Source: Plutella xylostella (taxonomy: Eukaryota > Arthropoda > Insecta > Lepidoptera > Plutellidae). Taken from it: a DNA stretch of 64,000 nt. Location: contig NC_064006.1 of the NCBI RefSeq assembly GCF_932276165.1, positions 6,276,501-6,340,500 on the forward strand, read 5' to 3'. The notes beneath the pieces were generated by a model. It had not been told where the DNA came from, did no database searches, and saw only the letters and a list, made by a program, of their open reading frames with translations. The position numbers and the translations under genes are program-made. Position 1 is the stretch's first letter, and each line of letters opens with the position of its first letter. Below, piece by piece: positions 1 to 10,824 of this stretch.

Positions 1-1
1 T

Positions 2-2077
2 GTAAATGTTGGTCTAGAATTATTTTATAGTAAGTTATACAATATATTTGATCACTGTGTTCCCAAAAAAATACGGAAGCCTACGAGTAGTCGTACATAC
101 CCTGTCTTCTACACGAAAGCAATTATCCGTGACATAGAATTAAAAGCAAAATATCACCGTACGTGGAAAACAACCGGTTGTGCGAGAGATTATATTGAAT
201 TTAAGAGATTACGAAGTAAGTTAAAACTAAACATAAAAGAAACTCACAAAATCTATTGCCAGAATATATCGCATAATTTGTGGAAGGAACCTTCCCAGTT
301 TTGGAACTACGTTAATTCCCTGCGTAGTCGTGGAGGATTAGAACAAAAGGTAACCCGTGGGGTTACCGAGTACAGTGGTCCGGCTGCCGCATCCGCCTTC
401 GCCGAGCACTTCCGGTCCGTGTTCCTGCCGGAGCCGCCCGCGCTCGACCCGCGCGCCGCCAGCGCCGACACCGCGCCGCACGCGCGCCGCGTGGATGTGC
501 CGAGCATCTCTCTCAGTGACGTTACCAAGGCCGTGAAGAAACTAAAAGGTCAGACGTCACCTGGGCCAGACGCAGTACCTGCATTTATTATAAAAGGCTG
601 CTTCGAAAACCTAGCAGATCCCATTGTATTTATTTTTAACCTTATTTTAACTACGAGTGAGTACCCAACAGTGTGGAAGGAATCAAGAGTTTCTCCAATA
701 CCTAAAAAGGGTACCAAGACTATGGTGGAAAACTACAGACCCGTGGCGATACTGTGTGCAATGGCGAAGGTGTTCGAGATGGTTCTCTACGACCGGCTCC
801 TGCCCCAGTGTTTGCCTCACGTCACCAGCACTCAACACGCATTCTTGCCGCGACGCTCCGTGGCTACCAACTTAGTTACATTGGTAGATATTCTATCACA
901 GGAGATCGACGCCAAATCGGGCAACCAAGTAGATGTTGTTTACCTGGATTTTCAGAAGGCGTTCGATAGGGTAGATAATGATGTAATGTTACTGAAACTT
1001 GGTCAGATGGGCTTTGTACCCAGACTGTTGAAGTTTTTTTCAAACTTTCTTAGAGACCGGAAACAATTTGTTAAATATGGTCCTTACATTTCAGATACCT
1101 ATCAAACGCCTTCTGGAATAAGTCAAGGATCGAACTTGGGGCCTTTTTTATTTTTGCTCCTTATTAATGACCTACCTAATGTTGTCACTAACACAGGAAT
1201 GCTGTTATTTGCTGATGATGTGAAGCTCATTGGGGTAATTAAATCTGCGGACGACTGTCTGAAACTGCAACATGACATCGACGCTGTACTTCGGTGGAGC
1301 GTCGATAACAAACTGTTTTTTAATTTTAGTAAATGCGAAATGATGAGTTTCACTCGCTCACCTTCGCCATTGCAATATCAGTATCTGATAGGGGGAGACG
1401 CCATCGCTCGAGTGACGGAGGTGCGCGATCTCGGAGTAACATTCGACCCGCAACTGACCTTCCGTCCTCACGTCATGAAGGTGACTAATGCTGCCTTCCA
1501 GCGACTCGGATTTGTGCTGCGCAACGCGGCGCCGCTCACGGCCGCGGCCACGCAGGCCCTGTACGGGGCTCTGGTGCGCAGCATCCTAGAAACAAACGCA
1601 GTGGTCTGGTCTCCACATGAAGATAAATATATCCTTATGTTGGAGCAAGTCCAGAAACGATTTCTTAGATATTTATATAAGAAAAAGCACGCTTACTACC
1701 CGTTTATGTACCCTACTAGATTTCTGGAAGGACATTTAGGTTACAATTCGATAGAGCTGCGTAGGAATTTGGCTTTGGTAAAGTTCATCTTAAACATTAT
1801 CCGGAACAAGATTGATTGTATGGATCTTGTTGAGAAAACAATTAAATTGTTTGTACCTGATAGGTACCTAAGGGCGCGTAGCCACAAGTTGTTTGCGGTG
1901 CCGCCGTCGCGCACGAACCTGTACCGGTGCTCGCCCGTCGCGCGCGCGCTCGACTTCCTTTGCTCCCTGCTCGCTGAAGCACCAGAATGTGATGTATTTG
2001 TGGATAGAATGAGTTCGCTGATGAATGTATGTAAGGGAATGTTAGAGAGAAGTATGAAAGTGAGTGCTATATGTTAA
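2..2077 (+). CDS. Jockey-like LINE reverse transcriptase, cut by window edge
   Basis: The frame is open from base 2 to the stop at 2077 (691 codons) with no needed start, so the N-terminal part, presumably an endonuclease, lies outside the window. Reverse transcriptase motifs appear in order: NYRPVAIL (about 730-755), YLDFQKAFD (about 941-967), the GISQGSNLGPFLF block (about 1117-1155) and the catalytic FADD at 1208-1219. A LINE-type thumb and C-terminal region follow. No stop or frameshift breaks the visible part. Two stretches (about 370-500 and 1410-1600) are much richer in GC than the rest. The product copies its own RNA at a nicked target (family knowledge). The closest group appears to be Jockey/CR1-like; the clade is inferred from motifs only. 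Confidence 0.85.
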   Translation, partial: VNVGLELFYSKLYNIFDHCVPKKIRKPTSSRTYPVFYTKAIIRDIELKAKYHRTWKTTGCARDYIEFKRLRSKLKLNIKETHKIYCQNISHNLWKEPSQFWNYVNSLRSRGGLEQKVTRGVTEYSGPAAASAFAEHFRSVFLPEPPALDPRAASADTAPHARRVDVPSISLSDVTKAVKKLKGQTSPGPDAVPAFIIKGCFENLADPIVFIFNLILTTSEYPTVWKESRVSPIPKKGTKTMVENYRPVAILCAMAKVFEMVLYDRLLPQCLPHVTSTQHAFLPRRSVATNLVTLVDILSQEIDAKSGNQVDVVYLDFQKAFDRVDNDVMLLKLGQMGFVPRLLKFFSNFLRDRKQFVKYGPYISDTYQTPSGISQGSNLGPFLFLLLINDLPNVVTNTGMLLFADDVKLIGVIKSADDCLKLQHDIDAVLRWSVDNKLFFNFSKCEMMSFTRSPSPLQYQYLIGGDAIARVTEVRDLGVTFDPQLTFRPHVMKVTNAAFQRLGFVLRNAAPLTAAATQALYGALVRSILETNAVVWSPHEDKYILMLEQVQKRFLRYLYKKKHAYYPFMYPTRFLEGHLGYNSIELRRNLALVKFILNIIRNKIDCMDLVEKTIKLFVPDRYLRARSHKLFAVPPSRTNLYRCSPVARALDFLCSLLAEAPECDVFVDRMSSLMNVCKGMLERSMKVSAIC

Positions 2078-2123
2078 ATTAATATTGTAACGATTTGGGT
2101 TTTGTGTTCCTGTTATGTTACAA

Positions 2124-2164
2124 TGTGTGTGTGTGTAAATAAATAAATAAATAAATAAATAAAT
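2124..2164 (+). repeat. (GT)n then (TAAA)n tail of the first LINE
   Basis: A short GT run at 2124-2136 is followed by about seven TAAA units. Simple-repeat tails of this kind end many non-LTR elements. The next LINE reading frame begins directly at the end of this tail. Confidence 0.8.
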
Positions 2165-3784
2165 TATGAATCTCACAGACATGGCACATACAAATTTAAT
2201 ATTTCACCTATCGACGAGCTAACGGTTGGCAAAATTATTAACAATTTTAAATCTAATGCACTCGGGTGCGATGGCATATCATTGGATATGATTATGCTGA
2301 CGCTACCGCGAACCCTGGATATTATCACTTTTATAATTAACTTCTCTATTAAAACTTCTACATTCCCAGATCCGTGGAAAATTGCATTGGTTAGTCCTAT
2401 ACCCAAAATACCTACTCCGAGTCAATACAAGGACCTACGTCCGATAAGTTTGCTGTCATGTATGTCAAAGATTCTCGAAAAGGCTGTGTATAACCAAATG
2501 TCGCACTACCTGGAGGTTAATGGTATTCTGCCTGATGTACAGTCCGGCTTTCGTCGAGGCCGCAGCACCTCTACTGCCCTAATAGACGTGGTAGATAATA
2601 TACTGGCCTCCGCAGACAAGGGTATGTCCACCATCCTCACCTTGTTGGATTTTTCCCGAGCTTTTGACACTATCAATGTTCCGCTGCTGATCGCAAAGTT
2701 GACATACTATGGTTTTGATGCTAATACGGTCAAATGGTTTTACAGCTATCTAGATCAACGCTCACAAATAGTTAAGCTGAGGAAATGTGATGGCAATACA
2801 GTTACTTCTGCTGAGTATCCAGTATCTAGAGGAGTCCCACAAGGTTCGACTTTAGGACCACTATTATTTATTCTTTATGCTAGCGATATCACCAACGAGA
2901 TTTTAAATTGCAAATACCATATCTATGCTGATGACCTGCAATTATATATATCAGGATCCCCAACTGACGTCAGAAATACTTGTGATCTCATAAACCAGGA
3001 CTTAGACCGTATTGCAACTTGGTCTGACAAAAATTTTCTTAAGCTAAACCCCGATAAGTCCAAGTTTGTTGTAGTCGGCACAAGGAAACAGGTACTAACT
3101 ACTAATATCAATAACCCCAACATAAAACTGGCAGGAGTGGATATTGAACAGGTTAGCGAAGCTCGTAACCTAGGCCTAACATTCGACAATTATTTGAGGT
3201 TTGAAAAACACGCAATCGAAATGGTCAAAAACTGCTTCTTCAGACTCAAGACACTATATAAAATTAGACGGTACATTAATGTTGATATAAGAATACAGCT
3301 ATGTGAGTCACTTGTTCTGTCCAAACTAAATTATGCTGATACTGTATATGGCCCATGTCTATTACGAAAAACTGAAAAGCTACTTCAAAGGGTACAAAAC
3401 GCCTGCATCAGATTTTGTATGGATATTCCGCCCCGCTCCCATGTTACCCCATATCTCAACTCCTGCGGGCTACTGAAGGTAGCCGCCAGACAGCGGCTGC
3501 ACCTTGCTGCGCTTCTGTTTGGTGTTATAAAGTATAAATCACCCCAGTACCTATACAACAAACTTGAATGGTCACGCGACTGTCATACAATTAATACTAG
3601 GGCGTCCACTTATCTTATGGTCACTCCGAAGCACAAAACCGCTTTGTTTCGCCACTCGTTCCGATTCACAGCCAGCTTCATATGGAACACGCTGAGGCCA
3701 CCCCTACGTGACCTGAAATCAATGTCCACGTTTAAATATCGGTATAAAATGATTCTACTAGAGGAACAAAGAAAAGGGCCATAG
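2162..3784 (+). CDS. 5'-truncated LINE reverse transcriptase
   Basis: The frame opens inside the (TAAA)n tail at 2162 and runs to a stop at 3784 (540 codons); the first ATG in frame is 2282. Motifs are DLRPISLLSCMSKILEK, FRRGRSTSTALIDVV, LLDFSRAFD, GVPQGSTLGPLLF and the catalytic YADD at 2924-2935, followed by the LINE C-terminal domain. The endonuclease part is missing although the remaining frame is undamaged. It differs clearly from the RT just upstream, so these are two families, not a duplication. The likely history is insertion of a 5'-truncated copy into the tail of the older element. About 450 bp of untranslated 3' sequence follows before the LTR element. Confidence 0.85.
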   Translation, partial: NYESHRHGTYKFNISPIDELTVGKIINNFKSNALGCDGISLDMIMLTLPRTLDIITFIINFSIKTSTFPDPWKIALVSPIPKIPTPSQYKDLRPISLLSCMSKILEKAVYNQMSHYLEVNGILPDVQSGFRRGRSTSTALIDVVDNILASADKGMSTILTLLDFSRAFDTINVPLLIAKLTYYGFDANTVKWFYSYLDQRSQIVKLRKCDGNTVTSAEYPVSRGVPQGSTLGPLLFILYASDITNEILNCKYHIYADDLQLYISGSPTDVRNTCDLINQDLDRIATWSDKNFLKLNPDKSKFVVVGTRKQVLTTNINNPNIKLAGVDIEQVSEARNLGLTFDNYLRFEKHAIEMVKNCFFRLKTLYKIRRYINVDIRIQLCESLVLSKLNYADTVYGPCLLRKTEKLLQRVQNACIRFCMDIPPRSHVTPYLNSCGLLKVAARQRLHLAALLFGVIKYKSPQYLYNKLEWSRDCHTINTRASTYLMVTPKHKTALFRHSFRFTASFIWNTLRPPLRDLKSMSTFKYRYKMILLEEQRKGP

Positions 3785-4243
3785 AAAGTCATAGGTACTT
3801 ACTTCGTAGGTATTCACGTACAGCAAGGACTCGGTGTTCCTTGGTTGTGACACGGTTCCAGACTGCCTAGCTGCAAGCTGCACGCAGTAGATCATCACCA
3901 AACTTATCATCATAACATCTGGTGTTGCTGTTTTTTATTCCGGTTACTCTGCTGCTTAAATTGACCCTGAAAACACATATTATATTTATTATATTCAATT
4001 TTATGTTGAGTATACACAATATTTTTTTATAATATATTAATGTCCACTAATATAATTATAGTCCATACTGTTTAGATATCTATTTATATTTTACCCGTCG
4101 TCGACATGACTTATTAATTATTTACCTACTACTTATTTCTAATTTCTGTGTTCCTATTGTCTTTTATTGCACCACAGTAATAATATTATTATTCTCTTAC
4201 CTTTTATTTTGGTCAACGCAGCCTTCATCACGTAATGAAATTA
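3785..4243 (+). other. Probable 3' UTR of the second LINE
   Basis: No gene is visible. The stretch is AT-rich and lies between the RT stop and the BEL/Pao target duplication. It probably holds the LINE 3' UTR, which the LTR element then interrupted. Confidence 0.4.
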
Positions 4244-4251
4244 ACATTATG

Positions 4252-4491
4252 TGTTGAAGCACAACACTACGTGTGCGCCCCATCACTAGACGAGTGACGG
4301 CGCCCCCCCGCGCCCCGCACCCTCGCAGGCGCAGCCGCAGACTACGCGCCGCCATTCTGAGATTTCTGAGACTGCAAGCCATTCGATCAACATAACAAAT
4401 AATTTCTTTGATTTGAAACTTTGATAAAGTCAATATATTTCTTGTAAAACGGATCTCCAACCTAGTTCTCATTGAGTAGATACCTGCGCCA
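4252..4491 (+). repeat. 5' LTR of BEL/Pao element (240 bp)
   Basis: Starts TG and ends CA. It matches 10819-11049 apart from the 9-bp extra copy. The first part is GC-rich and the second part AT-rich. No standard primer-binding site was recognised in the bases after 4491. Confidence 0.93.
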
Positions 4492-5530
4492 GCAAGTTTT
4501 CGAGCCGGATACGGGCTTTTTGGAAGATCTGAAGACCAGGCGAGACGAAAATCGGAATCCCGAGGCACGTATCGGCGAGGTCGTTCAAGGGCAAGGTAGA
4601 AGATCCACGCGGCACCAATCTGCTATTCGCCGTGAACTCCACGAAAATAATCAAGATACAACATTCTACGGCCAGTCTCGAATCTCAAGAATCACAAGAA
4701 AAACCAGAAACCACGACCAGAATCGAAAAACCAGGAAAAGAGGTTACAGTGTGGTATTGCTGTGAGTTCGTTCCAATTTCAATTATCCCCTGTGTGCACA
4801 ATTCAATTCACTATCTTTTTTTCCTAGTAAAAATCACGTAACAATAATAATTATCCCGTTTTAATCATCAATTAATTTTGTTAAAATTACCATTTTGGGT
4901 GTCATAACCTAATTATCTCCCATTTCTCCCGTCACCTGTCTATTTTTACACAATCGAAAGCGCATATTATTCATAAATAATCGAATCTATTCCCAATTTT
5001 AACCTACGTGTTTGCGTACCCACGTCATTAACTTATTGAAATCCATTTGCATCTGTCAATCCATTCAAGTTTATTCAGTTCAAAGGCCATATTTGTTTCA
5101 ATGAACAGCTGTTTTCCCCAACACAGTGTATATTTTTAACAAATTGCATATTTTTTCTCGTTTTTTAACATATTGTTTTTATCTCATACATTCCAGTGAA
5201 TCCGTCAGCATCGCTGTCGCGCGGGTGGTGCGTGCGCCGAACCGCCTCTAACCGGTTACGCAAACTGAGGTGGCTTCGATGTTTGCATTGCTTGCGTGAG
5301 CTCTTCTGCTGACCCATAGTAGCTGCCTGTTAAAATTTAAGTATCGCTTCATACACTTCGAGCTTGTTTCACTATTTTCTCAATTTTTACTTTATAAACA
5401 AAGTGTAAAACAGCTATAAACATTGATCGAATGGATTGCAGTCTCAGAATCATCTGAGAGACTTGGGCACCAGTTATCTTAGCTTAACTTCATTTCTTAG
5501 CCTACTCCATTAAGTCGCAACTCATTAAAC
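4492..5530 (+). other. Untranslated leader of the BEL/Pao element
   Basis: About 1 kb between the LTR and the gag start with no substantial reading frame in the coding direction. It would carry the primer-binding and packaging signals, which I cannot pinpoint. Confidence 0.6.
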
Positions 5531-8500
5531 ATGGATATTAAATCATTAAAAAGGTCAAGAGCATCATTTAAATCAAAGCTTACAATATTTAAAACTTATT
5601 TAGACACGCTTTTGCCTTGTAAAGAGCTAAATAACTTGCAAATTCGAGAATTAACTATTAGAGCTAGTAAAATACAAGAAATGTACAATGAATATGATTC
5701 AACTCAAACTGAAATAGAAAATTTATCTGAAATTCCAGGTGACAAACATTTAGAACGGGAGAGCTTCGAAACCAGCTACTTCAGCACAGTAGCTGCCGCG
5801 CAGGAGGCGCTTGATAAGCACACGGCGGCTTCTGCGGCGCGGGACAATCAGTCGGTAACGGGTTCTAGTGCATTCTCAGGTGGGCCAAACCTTAAATTAC
5901 CTACAATTAATTTACCGACATTTTCTGGTCGCTATCAGGACTGGTTAGAATACCATGACACATACAAGTCACTAATACACACAAACACTTCAATACCAAA
6001 AATCCATAAATTTCACTATTTGCGGAACACTTTAAAGGAAAGTGCTTCTATAATCATAAAATCATTAGAGTTTTCAGCAGAAAACTATGATGTTGCATGG
6101 GATTTGCTGTGTGATCGATACAATAATGATAGAATTCTAGTAAACAATCACATACAAGCTTTGTTTAACATACAACCAGTTGTTCAAGAATCCTCAAAGG
6201 CGTTACGTAACACAATAGATAGCATTAATAAAAATCTAAGAGCCTTGAAAACACTTAATTTACCTACAGAACACTGGGACATTCTCATCATCCACATGGT
6301 GACTAGTAAGCTGGATTCACACACAATGCGTGACTGGGAAACAGAACGCAATCATATAAAGTCTATACCTACTTTAGAAGAATTCAACTCATTTCTCAAA
6401 AACCGCGCAGACTTACTAGAGACCATGGAGGAAGCACAATCACAAAAACACACACGCAGACACAGCGACATCTCTCACAATCGTCCAAAAACTTTTGTCG
6501 TAAATCATAACCAAACACAAAAACAAACACAATATAATTGCCCTGTTTGTAAAAATAATCATTCCATTTACCAATGTCTAAAATTCAAATCAATGCCTAT
6601 CGAGGCACGCATTGAAAAGGTAAATAAATTAAACCTTTGCACTAATTGTTTACGGAGTGGTCATGACGAACAACGTTGTAGATTGAGTTCATGTAGGCAT
6701 TGCACAAAACGACACAATACAATGTTACATAAAACGGATTCTGCATCTACACAATCACAAACACAAACAAAATCAAGTAGCTCGCAGTCCCCCTGCCATG
6801 GGTCAAGTGACTGTGTTGTCTTACCGTCCATAGCAGGGCAAAATCAATCACAAATACCACAGAGTAGTCAGAACAGTATGGTAGTACAGTCAGACAACAT
6901 TACATTGTCCTCTACTCATAACAGTCAAGTTCTACTTTCAACTGCAATCATAAACATAACCGATCACCACGGTAACAATCACAAAATTCGTGCACTTCTA
7001 GATAACGGCAGCACGTCTAGTTTTATTACAGAAAAAATACAAAAACAGTTGCAAATACCCAGTTATTCAACTTCAATTTCAGTACAAGGGCTAAATAAAC
7101 AGTCTTCAAAAATAACACAAAGATGTGACGTGACTATATCGTCACTCACCAATAGTGGTTATACAACAAACGTCAATTGTTTCGTTGTTCCACAAATCAC
7201 CCAGTTGATACCTACTACAAGAATAAATTGCGAGGCTCTCAATATTCCTTCGCATATCAAACTAGCAGATCCGACGTTCTCAGTTCCTGCGGAAGTGCAT
7301 ATGCTGTTAGGCGCGGATTTGTTTTGGGCGGTCCTATCTAACAACCGCATCAATCTAGGCAAAAATAAACCAACCTTAGTTGAAACAACACTAGGGTGGA
7401 TAGTTTCAGGATCTATACAAGTTCCTTATTCTAAACACAACAAAATGCAATCCTATAATACAGTCCACTGTCATTTTCTAAATAACATTGAGCTTGAGGA
7501 AAAACTCGATAAATTCTTTGAATTTGAATCAGTTTCCACCACTCAACAATCCCGAACTAAAGGTGAGAGTGAGTGTGAACAAATATTTACACAAACAACC
7601 ACACGCCACCCAGATGGCAATTTCATTGTTACAATACCATTAAAAGAATCACCTGAATGCTTAGGCGACTCATCACAACAAGCATTAATTCAATTTAAAT
7701 CATTAGAGCGCAAATTCAATCGCAACAGTGAGTTTAAACAAAAATACACAGATTTTCTTGAAGAATATCAGACCTTAGGTCATATGTCAGAAAACACTAA
7801 CCCACAAGACGACAAAACTTCATACATAATGCCACATCACGGCATTCTGCGTGAAGATAAACTCACAACAAAGTTGAGAACAGTTTTTAACGCATCGAGT
7901 ATAACTAGTTCAGGCAAGTCATTTAATGACATTCAGTACATAGGCCCCACTGTACAAGATGATTTATTAAGCATACTGATTAGATTCCGTCAGCATAAGT
8001 ATGTAGTGTCGTCGGATATAGAAAAAATGTACCGACAAATTTATGTAAAGGAGGAACAGCGAAGCTTACAACAAATTTACTGGCGATCAGATCCCAGTGA
8101 GCCAATCAAACTATACAAGTTAAATAGGGTCGCGTACGGTACAGCATCCGCGCCATATCTAGCTACCAGATGCCTAATGCAGTTAGGGCAAGAGTGTACA
8201 GACAAAAATGTAGGTGAAACAATCTTACACGACTTCTACGTCGACGATTATATCTCAGGTAATGATGACGAGCAAACCCTCATACAAACATGTAAGGGCG
8301 TCATACAAACACTACAAGGAGCTCATTTTCAGTTACGAAAATGGCGTTCTAACTCTGCCTCAGTATTAAACTCTCTAGACAATGAAAACAACAATGATGA
8401 ACTATTATGTCTAAAAAATGACGAGTATGCAAAAACATTAGGTTTACTTTGGGCCTGCACAAAAGATTTATTGCTGTTTTCAATAACCAACATCAAACAA

Positions 8501-9682
8501 AAACACAAAATAAATAAACGCATAATTTTATCAACTATAGCACAAGTATTTGACCCATTAGGATTAATTAATCCTTGTATGTTACAGGCCAAAATTCTCC
8601 TACAGAATTTATGGGCGAAAAATGTTGACTGGAACAGTCAGTTACCAGCCGAGGTTGAGTCACAGTGGAACACATTTGTAAAACATTTACCGGAAGTAAC
8701 CGAAATTCAAATTCCTCGTCGAGTTTTATGTGATTTCTACGTCAAGGTAGAATTACATACATTTAGTGATGCTTCTATAAAAGCATATTCAGCTTGCGTA
8801 TATGTACGCTCACTGTCTAACAATGGCAACGTAAGTGTCCACTTACTGTTGGCAAAAAGTAAAGTTTCTCCTCTAAAACAAAAAATTACTATGCCCAGAC
8901 TTGAGCTGTGTGGTTCTCTTCTGGCTACTCAGTTAGCAAAAAAGGCAATAGAATCATTACGTCTACATATAGACGCACAGTACTTCTGGTGTGACTCAAC
9001 TATCGTGCTGAGCTGGATAAAAACATGTAAGCTAAAACTAAAACTATTTGTACTCAACAGAATAAATGAAATCACCAAAAATTCAAACCCTCAGTCATGG
9101 AATTATGTTCCCACAGATATGAACCCTGCCGATATAGGGTCAAGGGGTTTAAATGCAGCAAAACTTAAATCATCACTTTTGTGGTGGGGAGGTCCGCACT
9201 TCCTAGACCAAGCAGATATGCAGTTGCCTACTCAACCGCAAAACACAAATAGTGAGGAATTGCCAGAGATTAAGTTTCAGTGTCATTTATCTACTACTGA
9301 ACCTCATGAAAATAATTTAGCACTTAACTTTTCTAATATTTGTTTATTACAACGTGTAATAGTACAAATTAAACGTTTTAAACATAACTGTTTCAATCGT
9401 AATAACAAAATAGTAGGTCTAATTACAGCATCAGAACTTGAAGACGCTATGCAGGTTTTATGTAAAATAGTGCAGAGTGATATGTTTTGTAAACAAAAAT
9501 CCATTTTAATTAACAAAAAACCATTGCCGTCTAAAGATAAACTTTTAAGTCTTAATCCCTTTGTTGATGATGCAGGTATAATCAGAGTTGGAGGGAGACT
9601 GTCGAACACGAACTACGCCTACGACACAAAACACCCCATCTTACTACATGCATCACATCACATCACATCACTAAACTTTTAG
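5531..9682 (+). CDS. BEL/Pao Gag-Pol: gag, protease, RT, RNase H, start of integrase
   Basis: The start is the first ATG after the leader, preceded by AAAC. From the N-terminus: a DUF1759-type gag region around residues 120-290 (PTINLPTFSGRYQDWLEY); zinc knuckles with CPVC at 337-340 and CTNC at 370-373; an aspartic protease (DUF1758) with the active-site DNGSTS at 491; a Pao-type RT with YVDDY at 903-907; an RNase H-like region around 1075-1200 (TFSDAS, MPRLELCGS, WCDST, DIGSRG); and the start of the integrase zinc region. The frame ends early at 9682 because the local CACAT repeat has one extra 5-bp unit. The catalytic residues are intact upstream of that break. The polyprotein would form cytoplasmic particles (family knowledge). 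Confidence 0.93.
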   Translation: MDIKSLKRSRASFKSKLTIFKTYLDTLLPCKELNNLQIRELTIRASKIQEMYNEYDSTQTEIENLSEIPGDKHLERESFETSYFSTVAAAQEALDKHTAASAARDNQSVTGSSAFSGGPNLKLPTINLPTFSGRYQDWLEYHDTYKSLIHTNTSIPKIHKFHYLRNTLKESASIIIKSLEFSAENYDVAWDLLCDRYNNDRILVNNHIQALFNIQPVVQESSKALRNTIDSINKNLRALKTLNLPTEHWDILIIHMVTSKLDSHTMRDWETERNHIKSIPTLEEFNSFLKNRADLLETMEEAQSQKHTRRHSDISHNRPKTFVVNHNQTQKQTQYNCPVCKNNHSIYQCLKFKSMPIEARIEKVNKLNLCTNCLRSGHDEQRCRLSSCRHCTKRHNTMLHKTDSASTQSQTQTKSSSSQSPCHGSSDCVVLPSIAGQNQSQIPQSSQNSMVVQSDNITLSSTHNSQVLLSTAIINITDHHGNNHKIRALLDNGSTSSFITEKIQKQLQIPSYSTSISVQGLNKQSSKITQRCDVTISSLTNSGYTTNVNCFVVPQITQLIPTTRINCEALNIPSHIKLADPTFSVPAEVHMLLGADLFWAVLSNNRINLGKNKPTLVETTLGWIVSGSIQVPYSKHNKMQSYNTVHCHFLNNIELEEKLDKFFEFESVSTTQQSRTKGESECEQIFTQTTTRHPDGNFIVTIPLKESPECLGDSSQQALIQFKSLERKFNRNSEFKQKYTDFLEEYQTLGHMSENTNPQDDKTSYIMPHHGILREDKLTTKLRTVFNASSITSSGKSFNDIQYIGPTVQDDLLSILIRFRQHKYVVSSDIEKMYRQIYVKEEQRSLQQIYWRSDPSEPIKLYKLNRVAYGTASAPYLATRCLMQLGQECTDKNVGETILHDFYVDDYISGNDDEQTLIQTCKGVIQTLQGAHFQLRKWRSNSASVLNSLDNENNNDELLCLKNDEYAKTLGLLWACTKDLLLFSITNIKQKHKINKRIILSTIAQVFDPLGLINPCMLQAKILLQNLWAKNVDWNSQLPAEVESQWNTFVKHLPEVTEIQIPRRVLCDFYVKVELHTFSDASIKAYSACVYVRSLSNNGNVSVHLLLAKSKVSPLKQKITMPRLELCGSLLATQLAKKAIESLRLHIDAQYFWCDSTIVLSWIKTCKLKLKLFVLNRINEITKNSNPQSWNYVPTDMNPADIGSRGLNAAKLKSSLLWWGGPHFLDQADMQLPTQPQNTNSEELPEIKFQCHLSTTEPHENNLALNFSNICLLQRVIVQIKRFKHNCFNRNNKIVGLITASELEDAMQVLCKIVQSDMFCKQKSILINKKPLPSKDKLLSLNPFVDDAGIIRVGGRLSNTNYAYDTKHPILLHASHHITSLNF

Positions 9683-9729
9683 CCCAACACTATCACAAAA
9701 TACTTTTACATCCAGGGCCACAACTATTA

Positions 9730-10824
9730 TTGGCAACATTACGCCATAAGTTTTGGATTATCAATGGGCGTAATTTAACTAGAAAAGTAACTCATACTTG
9801 CATAACTTGTCTTAGATTTTCAGGTAAAACTTACCAACCCATCATGGGTAACCTCCCAAAGCAGAGGCTACAAGCTGACTATCCATTCGCAAACACAGCA
9901 GTCGATTATGCGGGACCAATCCTGATAGCGAACAAAAAGGGTCGTGGCAGTCAGCTGAAAAAAGCATACATAGCCATTTTTGTATGTATGGCAGTACGAG
10001 CTGTGCACATAGAGCTCGTCACCGACTTAACTTCCCAGGGCTACATGGCCATGCTTAATCGTCTAATTTGCCGCAGGGGCAAGCCAGCCTCCATAACATC
10101 CGATAATGCTAAATGTTTTATTGGTACCTTTAATGAATTACCTAAATTTTTGAAACAAAATTCCAATAACATAATTAATGAAGCAGCTAAGATTCAAATT
10201 GAATTCAAATTCTCTCCACCATACAGTCCGCACTTCAATGGGTTAGCAGAAGCGTCAGTGAAGTCAGTCAAACATCACCTAAAACGAGTTTTATCAATGA
10301 CTCACCTAGATTATGAAGAAATGTACACTGTCTTGGTTCAAATAGAGGCAATTCTTAATTCCAGACCCATAACCCCTATTTCATCTGATCCATCTGATCT
10401 AGTAGCTCTCACTCCTGCACATTTTCTGATTGGAAGAACGCTCACAATGCTACCTGCACCTCAGGTCGACAACGCTCCAATCAACACACTCTCTCGATAC
10501 AAACGAGTCCAAGCATTGAAAGCACACTTCTGGAATCGCTATTATAAGGAGTATATTTCAGCATTACAGATTCGCAGCAAGTGGCACACCAATCGAGGTC
10601 AACTACAGCTTGGGCAGATGGTCCTCATCAAAGATGACCGGCTCCCACCCAACAGATGGCTGCTCGGTCGCATCACAGCCGTCTACCCTGGCACCGACGG
10701 CATCAACCGCGTGGCAGACGTCCTCTCCACTTCGGGGACCTTGAGACGGGCTTACAACCGGCTCTGCCCTCTACCCATGACGTTGGACCAGGATACTCCA
10801 GCTCCAAGGGGCCCAGCTTGTTGA
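9730..10824 (+). CDS. BEL/Pao integrase, separated from pol by a frameshift
   Basis: It lies in a different frame from the upstream gag-pol and is open from about 9665; the listed start is only the first ATG. It carries the CC half of the HHCC zinc motif (HTCITC, residues 23-28), the catalytic core with DYAGP, SDNAKCF and a Glu in NGLAEASVKS, and a C-terminal DUF5641-type region ending VADV..SGTLRRAYNRLCPLP. The stop at 10822-10824 lies six bases into the 3' LTR. With the shift the integrase would not be made from the normal polyprotein, so this copy is probably not autonomous. Confidence 0.9.
   Translation: MATLRHKFWIINGRNLTRKVTHTCITCLRFSGKTYQPIMGNLPKQRLQADYPFANTAVDYAGPILIANKKGRGSQLKKAYIAIFVCMAVRAVHIELVTDLTSQGYMAMLNRLICRRGKPASITSDNAKCFIGTFNELPKFLKQNSNNIINEAAKIQIEFKFSPPYSPHFNGLAEASVKSVKHHLKRVLSMTHLDYEEMYTVLVQIEAILNSRPITPISSDPSDLVALTPAHFLIGRTLTMLPAPQVDNAPINTLSRYKRVQALKAHFWNRYYKEYISALQIRSKWHTNRGQLQLGQMVLIKDDRLPPNRWLLGRITAVYPGTDGINRVADVLSTSGTLRRAYNRLCPLPMTLDQDTPAPRGPAC

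Noticed and set aside
1..3784. The two adjacent RT genes as a tandem duplication
   Set aside because: The protein sequences differ clearly (FADD versus YADD, different flanking motifs), so they are separate LINE families.
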